Shown: positions 1 through 5,990, counted from the first letter of the stretch. The stretch: DNA of 5,990 nt from Lysobacteraceae bacterium (GCA_004173415.1 SEHC01000138.1:1-5990), one strand, 5' to 3'. The notes: generated by a model from the sequence alone, not told the origin. Translations and numbers: made by a program.

Positions 1-707
1 TCGTAGCCGCTCCAGTCATGCGGGATGAAGCCGCTCTCGGGGAACCAGCCCATCGAGATCAGGGGCTTGTTCTGCTGCAGCCAGGTCCAGTCGACGCGCC
101 GGTAGAGTTCCTCGGCGATCTCGCGGATCTGCTTCTCGCGGGGCTCGTCGCGGTCGTAATAGGACTGGGCGAACAGCACGCCCATCATCAGCAACGCGGT
201 ATCGACGCTGGAAAGCTCGACCCAGCTGTCGTAGCGGTGGCCCTGCTGCATGTCGAGGAAGTGATAGTAGAAGCCCTTGTACGCGCCCTTGCCGGTGCGC
301 TCGGGCCCCTGCTCCATGTCGCGGAAGAATTTCAGCGTCAGCAGGGTCCGGTCGACCGCCTGGTTGCGGCTGACCCAGTTGTTCTCGATGCCGATCGGGT
401 AGGCGGTCAGGGCGAAGCCGACCGAGGCGATGCTGGAGAAGGGACGCGAGGGAAAACGGTCCGGGGTCAGCCCGTTGGTCTCGTTGGTCGTGTCCCAGAA
501 GAACTGGAACGTGCGCCGCTCGATGTCGCGGAACAGCGGGGGAAGTTCGGGCCTGGCCGGCGCGGCCGGCGCCTGCGCCACCTGTCCCGTGGTCGCTGGC
601 GGCGTGCCCTGGGCGACCGGTTCGGCCGGTTTCTTGCAGCCCGCCACCACGGTGGCGAGTGCGATGAGCATTACAGTGGCCGTGGAACGGAAACTACGAG
701 ATTTCAT
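1..707 (-). CDS. PF10091 glycoamylase-family (GH144-like) outer-membrane lipoprotein glycosidase, C-terminal part cut off
   Basis: Translating the minus strand from ATG 707 gives 235 codons open to the window edge. The start has a basic N-terminus and hydrophobic stretch ending in a lipobox (VAGC, Cys24), followed by Lys-Lys, which favours outer-membrane sorting. Residues 27-57 form a Pro/Ala-rich linker. The catalytic domain then begins: LFRDIERRTFQFFWD (58-72), NGLTPDRFPS (78-87), SIASVGFALTAYPIGIENNW (92-111), YDSWVELSSVDTALL (159-172) and SMGWFPESGF plus WSGY (218-235). These segments are typical of the PF10091 family, which holds the GH144 endo-beta-1,2-glucanases; the older 'glucoamylase' name is misleading. 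Family proteins usually exceed 400 residues, so roughly half is missing. Inferred role: cutting a beta-glucan at the cell surface or in the periplasm, supplying oligosaccharides to the receptor encoded upstream. It has its own leader with a LacI-type operator. The family call is firm; the substrate is not. Confidence 0.88.
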   Translation of the reverse strand, partial: MKSRSFRSTATVMLIALATVVAGCKKPAEPVAQGTPPATTGQVAQAPAAPARPELPPLFRDIERRTFQFFWDTTNETNGLTPDRFPSRPFSSIASVGFALTAYPIGIENNWVSRNQAVDRTLLTLKFFRDMEQGPERTGKGAYKGFYYHFLDMQQGHRYDSWVELSSVDTALLMMGVLFAQSYYDRDEPREKQIREIAEELYRRVDWTWLQQNKPLISMGWFPESGFIPHDWSGY

Positions 708-725
708 TGACACCCTGGTCCTGTC

Positions 726-739
726 TGTAAACGGTTACA
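726..739 (-). promoter_or_regulatory. LacI-family operator upstream of the glycosidase
   Basis: TGTAAACGGTTACA is an almost perfect palindrome with a central CG and fits the LacI-family pattern TGNAANCGNTTNCA at every fixed position. It also fits the CcpA cre consensus. It ends 18 bases before the glycosidase ATG, where a bound repressor would block initiation or early elongation. A site of the same pattern lies before the LacI-type gene itself, so that protein is the likely binder. A weak -10-like TACAGA overlaps its downstream edge (724-729), but no matching -35 was found. Confidence 0.75.
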
Positions 740-794
740 TCCGCAGCTGGGCGCGTGCGGAATTCATTGCGGCGAAGCGGTGGTGCGTGCTTGC

Positions 795-829
795 GGTAAA
801 GCCGGCCGCCCTTGTCGGGGCGGCCGGCT
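795..829 (-). terminator. Intrinsic terminator after the TonB-dependent receptor
   Basis: On the minus strand AGCCGGCCGCCC pairs perfectly with GGGCGGCCGGCT (12 bp, almost all G:C) around a 6-base loop. The stem starts 9 bases past the receptor stop codon and is followed by a short T run (TTTACC). The stem is very strong; the U tract is short. It separates the regulator-receptor transcript from the glycosidase, so the glycosidase would need its own promoter or read-through. Confidence 0.8.
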
Positions 830-838
830 CGCAGCCGA

Positions 839-3800
839 TTACCAGTCCAGGCCGAAGGACAGCTTGAACATGCGCGGCGGGTAGATCGTGCCGACGCCGT
901 TGCGGTTCAGGAAATTCGGGTTCGGGCTGCCGGGCCCACCGCGCCAGGTGTCGTAATCGGTGAAGTTCTGCCAGTTGAAGACGTTGAAGACATCACCACG
1001 CACGCGCAGCTTCACCCCTCCGCCGGTGTCCCAGACCTTCTGCAGGGCCAGGTCGAACTGCTTGAAGCCGATGGTCCCGTCCGGGATCGCCGGATCGAAG
1101 AAGCAGTTGTCGAAGCTGGCCGCGTTGAAACAGTTGGTGGCGTCCTTGGGACGCGGACTTTCCAGGGTCAACTTGCTGGAAAGCGTGAAGCCCCAGAGTT
1201 CGTAGATGCCCGTCGCCACCAGGCGATGCTTGGGTATGCCGAGCGACCGCAGGAACGGCTGGTCGTCCAGGTTCGGATAGTCGAACGAGTAATGCTCGTC
1301 GCTGTTGGCGGCATTGAGCCGGTTTTCCTTCGCGTCGCTGTAGGTATAGGCCACGGTGAAGCCCCACGGCGAGCTGCTGGTGTAGGGCTTGTCGACGGAC
1401 AGCAGCAACTGGTTCAACTTGGTCTCGATCCCGTTGTCGGCCAGGATCAGGGTGCCGTAGCCCGGGATCGGGAAACCCCATGCCTGGCTGCCCCAGGTAG
1501 CGGTCGGATTGGCGGGGTTGCGGTAACTGCCATCCGGATAGCGGTTGCCCAGGGTGAAGAGGATCCCGTCGTAGCTGCGAATGTGGGCGATGGTAGCCGA
1601 CGTGTTCCAGTCGTTGCCCATCACCGCGAAGCTGTTGCGCATGCCGATGCTGAGCTGGTCCGAATACGGGGTCTCCAGGTTGTTGTTGATCATGTTGACC
1701 TCGGAGCCGAGGTTCGGGTTCGCCGCGGTGAGTGCGTACAGGTTCGCCGGGTCGTAGAAGGACTCGTCCCAGGCCACGCAGGTGCCGGTCCCCACCGTGC
1801 AGGGGTGGTCGGTGGTGTTGAAGAAATAGTTGTAGCGGGGGAAGGTGCTCTTCGACTGCTCCAGCGCCAGGTAATCGAACAGGTTGCGGTCGTAGGAACG
1901 GCCGATGCCGCCGAAGACCACGTGCCGCTGGTCGGCGCCGATGTCGTAGGAGAAGCCCAGTCGCGGCGCCCAGTTGTCGTCGTCCGCCTCGCGCTGGCTG
2001 CCGTCGCTGATGTAGTCCTCGATGTCGTAGTCGATGTTGGGGCCCTGCAGGTTGGTCCACCCACGCAGTGCGGCCACGACGCCCGCCGGGGTCCGGTAGT
2101 CCTCGTATCCCGGGGTGCGTTCGTAGTCGTAGCGGAGGCCGGCGTTGAGGGTCAGGTGTTCATTGACCTCCCAGTCGTCCTGCAGGTAGATGCCGTACTG
2201 CTTGTTGCGCGAGCTGATGGTGCGGTCCTCGAACCCCGGAAGCGGCGCGCCGAACTCGACCCGCCAGGGGATGAAGTCGTCGATCGCGAAGCGGCCGTCG
2301 TCGATGTTCTCGTTGAGGTCGTAACGGAACTGCGGGTTGTAGGGCTGCTGCTCGAAGGATTCGATCTTGACGCTCTTGAACTTCGCGCCCGCCTTGATCG
2401 TATGGCCCTCGAAGCCGTTGAAGGTGAAGTCGTTCTGCAGCGACATGCCCTTCTGACCCTTGTTCTGGTAGTCCGCGCCGCCGCCCAGGTTCAACAGCGT
2501 GTCGCCGTCGTTGAAGTTGGCCAGCGTTGAGCGGATGGACCGGCCCGGGCCGATGCTGACCGGGCGCGGATTCCAGAAATCATCCTCCGAGGTCAGGTGC
2601 AGGTCGTTCAGCCAGTTGATCCCGTTCCACTGCCAGCGAAGGTCGATGCGGGTGCTGTCGTTGCTCTTGGCACTGCCGTAGCCGGGGGTGTTTGGGCCGT
2701 CGCCCACGCCGGTGATCTCCGTTTCCTCGCGGCGCTTGGCCGACAGCTCCACCAGGTGGTCGTCGCCGGCAAACCAGGTCAGCTTGCCGAAGTAATTGTC
2801 CTGCTCGAAAGGCGAGTTCGCCGCTCCCAGGTAGGAAGCGAGCTCGGGGGTGATGTAGGCCGGGTCGAAGTTGCTGGTGCCGAAGCGCACGTCGCGGGGA
2901 CGCTCGATTTCCTTGGCTTCATAGGTCACGAAGAAGAACAGCCTGTCCCTGATGATCGGCCCGCCGAAGGCTGCGCCGTACTGTTCCTCGCTGGACGGCG
3001 TCTTGGCCCCGGACTGCTCCTCGGCGAAGGTCGGCTTGCGCCAGTTGTCGCTGGTGTAGTCCCAGAAGAAGCTGCCCTCGAACTCGTTGGTGCCCGACTT
3101 GGTCACCGCGGTCACCGCGGCACTGCTGATCTGGTCGTACTCTGCCTTGTAGTTCGAGGTAATGACCTTGTATTCGCCGATCGCCAGCTGCGGGAAGGGA
3201 CTGCCGCTGGACGAATCCTGGCCGCTGATGCCGCCCTTCAGCACGTAGTTCTTCTGGCCGACGCCGTCGATGAACACGTTGATGCCGTTCGAGCTCTGGG
3301 CGCCACTGCGCAACTTGCTCGAGCCGTCCGCGCCGGTCTCGAAGATCATGCCGGGCACGGTATCGGCGAAGGCCAGGAAGTTGCGCGATGCCTGCGGCAG
3401 CGCTTCGATCTGCTTCTGCGAGACGTAGGTCGCCACTTCGGAGGTCTTGGTCTCGGCCAGCATCGTGCCCTGCACGGTGACGGTCTCCAGGTCGGTCGCG
3501 GCGCCGGCGGGGGCTGATTCGGCAACCCCGCCAACGCCCAGGTTGAGGGTGGCGGTCTGGCCGATGGCCACGGTCACGTTCTGCGAACTCGTCTGGCCGC
3601 CAGCAACCACGTCGATGCGATAGGTGCCGGGTGGCAGGCCTCCGAGCGAATAACCGCCGTTGGCCCCGGCCTGCACGCTGCGGCTCAGGCCGGTCGCCAG
3701 ATTGGTGGCGGTGACCTTGGCGTCGGCCGCCGGCGTCGAATCGGCGGACACCTGTCCGCGGATCGTCGCGCTGGTCGATTGTGCAAACACGCTCGGCGCC

Positions 3801-3883
3801 ACGCCCAGCAACAGGCAGCTGGCCAGCGCGCCGGCAAGCAGGGTGCGGGCAGGACGGTTGTTGCGTTGCATATGCATTTTCAT
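839..3883 (-). CDS. Oar-like TonB-dependent receptor with N-terminal carboxypeptidase-regulatory-like domain
   Basis: This 1014-residue outer-membrane receptor is expected to import a large ligand, here probably an oligosaccharide, using energy from TonB-ExbBD. A signal peptide covers residues 1-34 (hydrophobic LLAGALASCLLLGV; probable cleavage after VFA34). Residues about 38-115 look like the beta-sandwich CarboxypepD_reg-like domain (TIRGQV, GGYSLGGLPPGTYRIDV). A TonB box follows (LETVTVQG, 132-139). The plug spans about 145-265 and includes NVFIDGVG (202-208) and AVTAVTKSGTNEFEGSF (256-272). The remainder is beta-barrel rich in aromatic and Asp/Asn residues, ending FGLDW with the usual terminal aromatic. 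In-frame ATGs occur at codons 1, 3 and 5; the first is chosen because GGGAGGGG lies 7 bases upstream. It follows the LacI-type gene by 53 bp with no promoter seen between them, so cotranscription is likely. The family is clear; the ligand is inferred from context only. Confidence 0.95.
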   Translation of the reverse strand: MKMHMQRNNRPARTLLAGALASCLLLGVAPSVFAQSTSATIRGQVSADSTPAADAKVTATNLATGLSRSVQAGANGGYSLGGLPPGTYRIDVVAGGQTSSQNVTVAIGQTATLNLGVGGVAESAPAGAATDLETVTVQGTMLAETKTSEVATYVSQKQIEALPQASRNFLAFADTVPGMIFETGADGSSKLRSGAQSSNGINVFIDGVGQKNYVLKGGISGQDSSSGSPFPQLAIGEYKVITSNYKAEYDQISSAAVTAVTKSGTNEFEGSFFWDYTSDNWRKPTFAEEQSGAKTPSSEEQYGAAFGGPIIRDRLFFFVTYEAKEIERPRDVRFGTSNFDPAYITPELASYLGAANSPFEQDNYFGKLTWFAGDDHLVELSAKRREETEITGVGDGPNTPGYGSAKSNDSTRIDLRWQWNGINWLNDLHLTSEDDFWNPRPVSIGPGRSIRSTLANFNDGDTLLNLGGGADYQNKGQKGMSLQNDFTFNGFEGHTIKAGAKFKSVKIESFEQQPYNPQFRYDLNENIDDGRFAIDDFIPWRVEFGAPLPGFEDRTISSRNKQYGIYLQDDWEVNEHLTLNAGLRYDYERTPGYEDYRTPAGVVAALRGWTNLQGPNIDYDIEDYISDGSQREADDDNWAPRLGFSYDIGADQRHVVFGGIGRSYDRNLFDYLALEQSKSTFPRYNYFFNTTDHPCTVGTGTCVAWDESFYDPANLYALTAANPNLGSEVNMINNNLETPYSDQLSIGMRNSFAVMGNDWNTSATIAHIRSYDGILFTLGNRYPDGSYRNPANPTATWGSQAWGFPIPGYGTLILADNGIETKLNQLLLSVDKPYTSSSPWGFTVAYTYSDAKENRLNAANSDEHYSFDYPNLDDQPFLRSLGIPKHRLVATGIYELWGFTLSSKLTLESPRPKDATNCFNAASFDNCFFDPAIPDGTIGFKQFDLALQKVWDTGGGVKLRVRGDVFNVFNWQNFTDYDTWRGGPGSPNPNFLNRNGVGTIYPPRMFKLSFGLDW

Positions 3884-3890
3884 GGTGTCG

Positions 3891-3898
3891 CCCCTCCC
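3891..3898 (-). promoter_or_regulatory. Ribosome binding site of the TonB-dependent receptor
   Basis: GGGAGGGG on the minus strand sits 7 bases before ATG 3883. This spacing favours the first of three closely spaced in-frame ATGs (3883, 3877, 3871). Confidence 0.7.
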
Positions 3899-3936
3899 AG
3901 GGCGGGCAAGACAGGGTGGGACCGCTTTTCGATTCT

Positions 3937-5007
3937 TCAGGACACGCTTGGGATCGCCGGGGCGGGGGCACCGGCGCGGAGGTTGTGGGCATCGCCCGCG
4001 GAGGTGGTGCTGGACTCCCGGACGATCAACTCGGGAACCAGGGTTTGCGAAGTGGCGTCGTCGACGCCTTCGTTCTCGATCGCCACCAGCAGCTTGCCCA
4101 GCGCAAGCCCGCCCAGTTCGGCGATGTTGACCCGCATCGTGGTCAGCGGCGGGTGGACGAAACGCGCCAGCGGGATGTCGTCAAAACCGGCCAGGGCGAT
4201 GTCGCCGGGGATCCTGACCCCGGCCTCGTTGAAGGCATACAGGCAACCCAGCGCCATCATGTCGTTGGCGGCGAAGACCGCGTCCGGCCGCTGGCGGCCC
4301 GCGAGGATGCGCTTGCCCGCTTCATAGCCGGAGGATTCATCGAAATCGCCCGGCAACTCCATTGCTTCGGCGCCGGGCAGGTGCTCGGCCAGGGCGCTGC
4401 GGTAGCCGCGCAGGCGCTCGCTGGCATCGAAGTTGCCCTGCGGACCGCAGATGAAGGCAATGCGCCGGCGGCCCGACTCGGCCAGGTGCCTGACCATCGC
4501 CGAAGCCCCGCCGAAATTGTCGATGCTCAGGACCGGATAGCTGGAATCCGGAAGATAGGTGTTGATCAGCACCGCCGGCAAGGCCTGGGGCAGGTAGTCG
4601 GTGAGGAAGCCGGGGCGGTCGGCATAGGGCGACAGCACCAGCAGCCCATCGACCCGCCCGCGCATCGCGCGCAGCGCCTCGCCCTGCTCTTCCGGATGGC
4701 CGTGGTAGCTGGAAACCAGCAGGTGCCGGCGATGCGCCCGGGCGACCGCATCGATGCCCCGGATCAGCTCGGAGAAGAACTCACCATGCAGGTCCGGCAG
4801 GACCACGCCTATGGTCTGGGTGCGGCGGCTGCTGAGGCTTCGCGCGGCGGCATGGGGCTGGTAGCGCAGCCGGCTGGCGGTCTCGACCACCAGCTTGCGC
4901 ACGCTTTCGGCCACGTTCTCATGGCCGTTCAAGGCCCGTGACACGGTCGCGACCGATACCGCGGCCTCGCGTGCGACATCCTTGATGGTGACATTGGTTC
5001 GCGCCAT
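3937..5007 (-). CDS. LacI/GalR-family transcriptional regulator
   Basis: A 356-residue sugar-responsive DNA-binding protein. The helix-turn-helix lies at residues 6-28 (VTIKDVAREAAVSVATVSRALNG), with the recognition helix reading SVATVSRALNG, close to CcpA (SMATVSRVVNG). A hinge helix follows (PHAAARSLSS, 51-60); its Leu58 is the residue that in this family wedges into a central CpG. The periplasmic-binding-protein-like effector domain starts at TIGVVLPDLHGEFFSELIRG and contains SIDNFGGA, RRIAFICGP, FAANDMMALG and GDIALAGFDDIP, all typical of the family. About 25 unconserved residues end the protein. An operator-like palindrome lies 44 bases upstream of the ATG, suggesting autoregulation, and a second precedes the glycosidase gene. 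With the receptor gene directly downstream, it is probably the local repressor, released by a breakdown product of the imported glycan. The family is certain; effector and sign of control are inferred. Confidence 0.95.
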   Translation of the reverse strand: MARTNVTIKDVAREAAVSVATVSRALNGHENVAESVRKLVVETASRLRYQPHAAARSLSSRRTQTIGVVLPDLHGEFFSELIRGIDAVARAHRRHLLVSSYHGHPEEQGEALRAMRGRVDGLLVLSPYADRPGFLTDYLPQALPAVLINTYLPDSSYPVLSIDNFGGASAMVRHLAESGRRRIAFICGPQGNFDASERLRGYRSALAEHLPGAEAMELPGDFDESSGYEAGKRILAGRQRPDAVFAANDMMALGCLYAFNEAGVRIPGDIALAGFDDIPLARFVHPPLTTMRVNIAELGGLALGKLLVAIENEGVDDATSQTLVPELIVRESSTTSAGDAHNLRAGAPAPAIPSVS

Positions 5008-5013
5008 CCACCG

Positions 5014-5021
5014 CCCCTCCC
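5014..5021 (-). promoter_or_regulatory. Ribosome binding site of the LacI-type regulator
   Basis: GGGAGGGG on the minus strand lies 6 bases before ATG 5007. The 10-base string GGGAGGGGCG is shared exactly with the receptor's leader. Confidence 0.7.
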
Positions 5022-5049
5022 GGGGTTGTGACCCAACTAGGTGGCCCGG

Positions 5050-5079
5050 ACTGTAATCGTTTCCATAACGAGTTGTAAA
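5050..5079 (-). promoter_or_regulatory. Candidate promoter of the regulator-receptor operon
   Basis: Minus-strand TTTACA (5079-5074, 5 of 6 to the -35 consensus) and TACAGT (5055-5050, 4 of 6 to -10) are separated by 18 bases. Transcription would begin near 5043, about 36 bases before the regulator ATG. The operator palindrome at 5052-5065 fills the spacer and overlaps the -10, the classic position for repression. A perfect TTGACA at 5095-5090 is nearby but has no good -10 at normal spacing. Confidence 0.4.
5052..5065 (-). promoter_or_regulatory. LacI-family operator upstream of the regulator gene
   Basis: TGTAATCGTTTCCA (plus strand) is an imperfect palindrome with a central CG. It matches TGNAANCGNTTNCA at all fixed positions, as the site at 726-739 does. 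It lies 44 bases upstream of the regulator ATG, within the candidate promoter, and implies autoregulation of the regulator-receptor operon. Confidence 0.72.
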
Positions 5080-5141
5080 GCTGGTGTTATGTCAACCGAA
5101 AACACAAACAGAATCATTGACTTGAATGCGTGGTTTAAAGC

Positions 5142-5163
5142 AAAAACTTGCTGCAACGCAGCA
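5142..5163 (-). terminator. Intrinsic terminator after bolA
   Basis: On the minus strand TGCTGC pairs with GCAGCA around a GTT loop, followed after two bases by TTTTT. It begins 12 bases past the bolA stop. The stem is only 6 bp, but the T run and position fit a terminator that isolates the yciI-bolA unit from the regulator operon. Confidence 0.62.
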
Positions 5164-5175
5164 TCGAGCGCCAGC

Positions 5176-5475
5176 TCAGTCGTGGCTCACCGGTGCGTTC
5201 TCGCCGGGCGCCCGGGCCTGGATCGACAAGGCATGGATGTCGGTTTCCATCAGGTCGCCCACGGCTGCGTAGACCGCCCGGTGGCGCGCCAGCGCCGGCA
5301 TGCCACGGAACGATTCGCTGACGATCTCCACGCTGAAATGCCCTCGCCCGTCGCGGGCGCCGGCATGACCGGCGTGCAGGTGGCTGTCGTCATTGACCAC
5401 CAGCACGGTGGGGGCGAACGCCCGCTCCAGTGCGTCCCGCAGCAAACCGGCCCGGAGTCCGGCCGGGCCGCTCAT
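5176..5475 (-). CDS. bolA: BolA-family protein
   Basis: A 99-residue protein spanning the whole BolA fold. Characteristic stretches are VVNDDSHLHAGHAGARDGRG (26-45), HFSVEIVSESFRG (46-58), LARHRAVY (62-69) and IHALSIQA (80-87). The RHR and IHAL histidines match those conserved in BolA, and the sequence resembles E. coli BolA more than IbaG. BolA proteins bind monothiol glutaredoxins through a shared iron-sulfur cluster and are linked to cluster delivery and to stress and cell-shape control; whether this one also binds DNA cannot be told. Its ATG overlaps the yciI stop (ATGA), so translation is probably coupled and the two genes form one cytoplasmic housekeeping operon. A short terminator follows directly. 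The His-rich segment 32-37 (HLHAGH) is common in proteobacterial homologues. Confidence 0.93.
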   Translation of the reverse strand: MSGPAGLRAGLLRDALERAFAPTVLVVNDDSHLHAGHAGARDGRGHFSVEIVSESFRGMPALARHRAVYAAVGDLMETDIHALSIQARAPGENAPVSHD

Positions 5476-5771
5476 GGCAGGACCTTGCGGAACGGCCGCA
5501 CTTCCACCCGCGCGTAGACCCCCGCTTCCACGTAGGGGTCCGCATCGGCCCAGGCCTGCGCCTCCGGCAGTGATTCGAACTCCGCGATCACGATGCTGCC
5601 GCTGAAGCCGGCCGGGCCGGGGTCTTCGGCATCGATCGCCGGACAGGGGCCGGCCAGCAGCAGCCGCCCTGCGTCGCGCAGGGCGACCAGCCTGGCCAGG
5701 TGGGCGGACCGGGCGGCAAGGCGCCGGGGCAAGGCGTTGGCCGCATCACGGCCTTCGATGGCGTACCACAT
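5472..5771 (-). CDS. yciI: YciI-family protein
   Basis: A 99-residue protein that aligns end to end, without gaps in the core, with E. coli YciI as remembered: RxxHLARL (21-28), GRLLLAGPCPAID (35-47), GFSGSIVIAEFESL (55-68), AQAWADADPYVEAGVYARVEV (71-91) and PFRKV near the end. The conserved His24 and the Asp-Pro of ADADPY are the family's putative active-site residues in a ferredoxin-like dimeric fold. The physiological reaction in this family is not established. The frame stays open upstream to about 5906, but the start at 5771 is chosen because GGAG lies 7 bases before it, MWYAIEGRD matches the family N-terminus, and the upstream translation is low-complexity. It overlaps bolA by 4 bases and is the first gene of that pair. 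Confidence 0.95.
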   Translation of the reverse strand: MWYAIEGRDAANALPRRLAARSAHLARLVALRDAGRLLLAGPCPAIDAEDPGPAGFSGSIVIAEFESLPEAQAWADADPYVEAGVYARVEVRPFRKVLP

Positions 5772-5778
5772 GGACTGT

Positions 5779-5782
5779 CTCC
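5779..5782 (-). promoter_or_regulatory. Ribosome binding site of yciI
   Basis: Minus-strand GGAG, 7 bases before ATG 5771. It supports the short 99-residue product over the longer open frame. Confidence 0.65.
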
Positions 5783-5801
5783 GTATTCCGCTGCGGGCTG
5801 G

Positions 5802-5807
5802 ATTGTA
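5802..5807 (-). promoter_or_regulatory. -10-like element before yciI
   Basis: Minus-strand TACAAT matches the -10 consensus at 5 of 6 positions and lies about 30 bases before the yciI ATG. No convincing -35 occurs at 16-18 bases upstream, so this is only a candidate. Confidence 0.3.
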
Positions 5808-5990
5808 AGGGCGAGGCGGCGCCCGGCGCTGGACACCCGCCCCCGCACCGCTTACCCTTGGCCCATTGCAAGGCCGGAAGCAGCGGCCCGCCCGGACCCG
5901 GCCCATTCGCCAGGCGTCCCGTCGAACGATCCGCTGCCCCCCTCCGCCCGAGCCAAGACCTCCTCGATGTCTGCCGCCACGCCGCCGTGG

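Noticed and set aside
18..710. Plus-strand open frame of 230 codons at the left edge
   Set aside because: The minus-strand frame there encodes a lipoprotein signal peptide and PF10091 motifs; the plus-strand translation has no recognisable features.
740..760. Inverted repeat CCGCA...TGCGG in the glycosidase leader
   Set aside because: Five-base arms with a 10-base spacer are expected by chance at this GC content and lack operator symmetry.
812..2530. Long plus-strand open frame of 572 codons opposite the receptor gene, with another of 306 codons at 2597-3517
   Set aside because: Both lie antisense to a clearly recognisable receptor, translate to Val/Ala/Gly/Arg-rich sequence without recognisable domains, and are expected in GC-rich DNA where the antisense frame lacks stops.
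3781..4941. Plus-strand open frame of 386 codons opposite the LacI-type gene
   Set aside because: It is antisense to an unambiguous LacI-family protein and shows no domain; another GC-driven shadow.
5090..5095. Perfect -35 hexamer TTGACA on the minus strand upstream of the LacI-type gene
   Set aside because: The hexamers 16-19 bases downstream (such as CTCGTT) do not resemble a -10, so I preferred TTTACA/TACAGT; it remains a possible alternative.
5772..5906. N-terminal extension of yciI to a 144-residue protein
   Set aside because: The extension is Arg/Pro/Gly-rich and unlike the family. A ribosome binding site and the family N-terminus both point to ATG 5771.
5967..5990. Possible start of a divergent plus-strand gene (ATG TCT GCC GCC ...) at the right edge
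   Set aside because: Only eight codons are visible, there is no Shine-Dalgarno sequence before it, and nothing is recognisable. A few more hundred bases would settle it.
5852..5990. Minus-strand frame open from the window edge to a TAA at 5854-5852, possibly the tail of an upstream gene
   Set aside because: About 45 residues with no recognised motif in GC-rich DNA; it cannot be distinguished from a chance open frame.

Overview
The window is GC-rich and looks like chromosomal DNA of a Gram-negative gammaproteobacterium, most likely Xanthomonadaceae (Lysobacter, Luteimonas, Stenotrophomonas or Xanthomonas type). The assignment rests on the large Oar-like TonB-dependent receptor paired with a LacI-type regulator, the outer-membrane lipoprotein glycosidase, and a yciI-bolA pair close to the gammaproteobacterial forms. 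The genus is inferred from gene content. All five recognisable genes lie on the minus strand, so transcription runs from high to low coordinates.

Layout, in direction of transcription. Positions 5990-5772 hold no supported gene, only a weak -10-like element. A two-gene housekeeping unit follows: yciI (5771-5472) and bolA (5475-5176), overlapping by 4 bases and closed by a short intrinsic terminator (5163-5142). An AT-richer intergenic region (about 5141-5008) carries a probable promoter with a LacI-family palindrome inside it. Next come a LacI-family regulator (5007-3937) and, 53 bp later, a 1014-residue TonB-dependent receptor (3883-839), probably one transcript. A strong GC hairpin (829-795) ends that transcript. 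A second LacI-family palindrome (739-726) lies just upstream of a lipoprotein of the PF10091 'glycoamylase' family, GH144-like (707 to the window edge, C-terminal part missing).

The lower 5 kb reads as a compact glycan-utilisation locus of the kind common in Xanthomonadaceae. A surface lipoprotein glycosidase would cut a polysaccharide, the TonB-dependent receptor would import the oligosaccharides, and the LacI-type protein would sense a breakdown product. The best sequence-level support for this link is that both palindromes, about 4.3 kb apart, fit the same pattern TGNAANCGNTTNCA, each just upstream of a transcription unit. The substrate cannot be read from the sequence. A beta-1,2-glucan is the leading guess because characterised GH144 enzymes are endo-beta-1,2-glucanases.

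No CRISPR array, mobile element, RNA gene or defence system was seen. The locus is a recognisable type; what is new here is the specific regulatory wiring and the substrate prediction, not an undescribed system.
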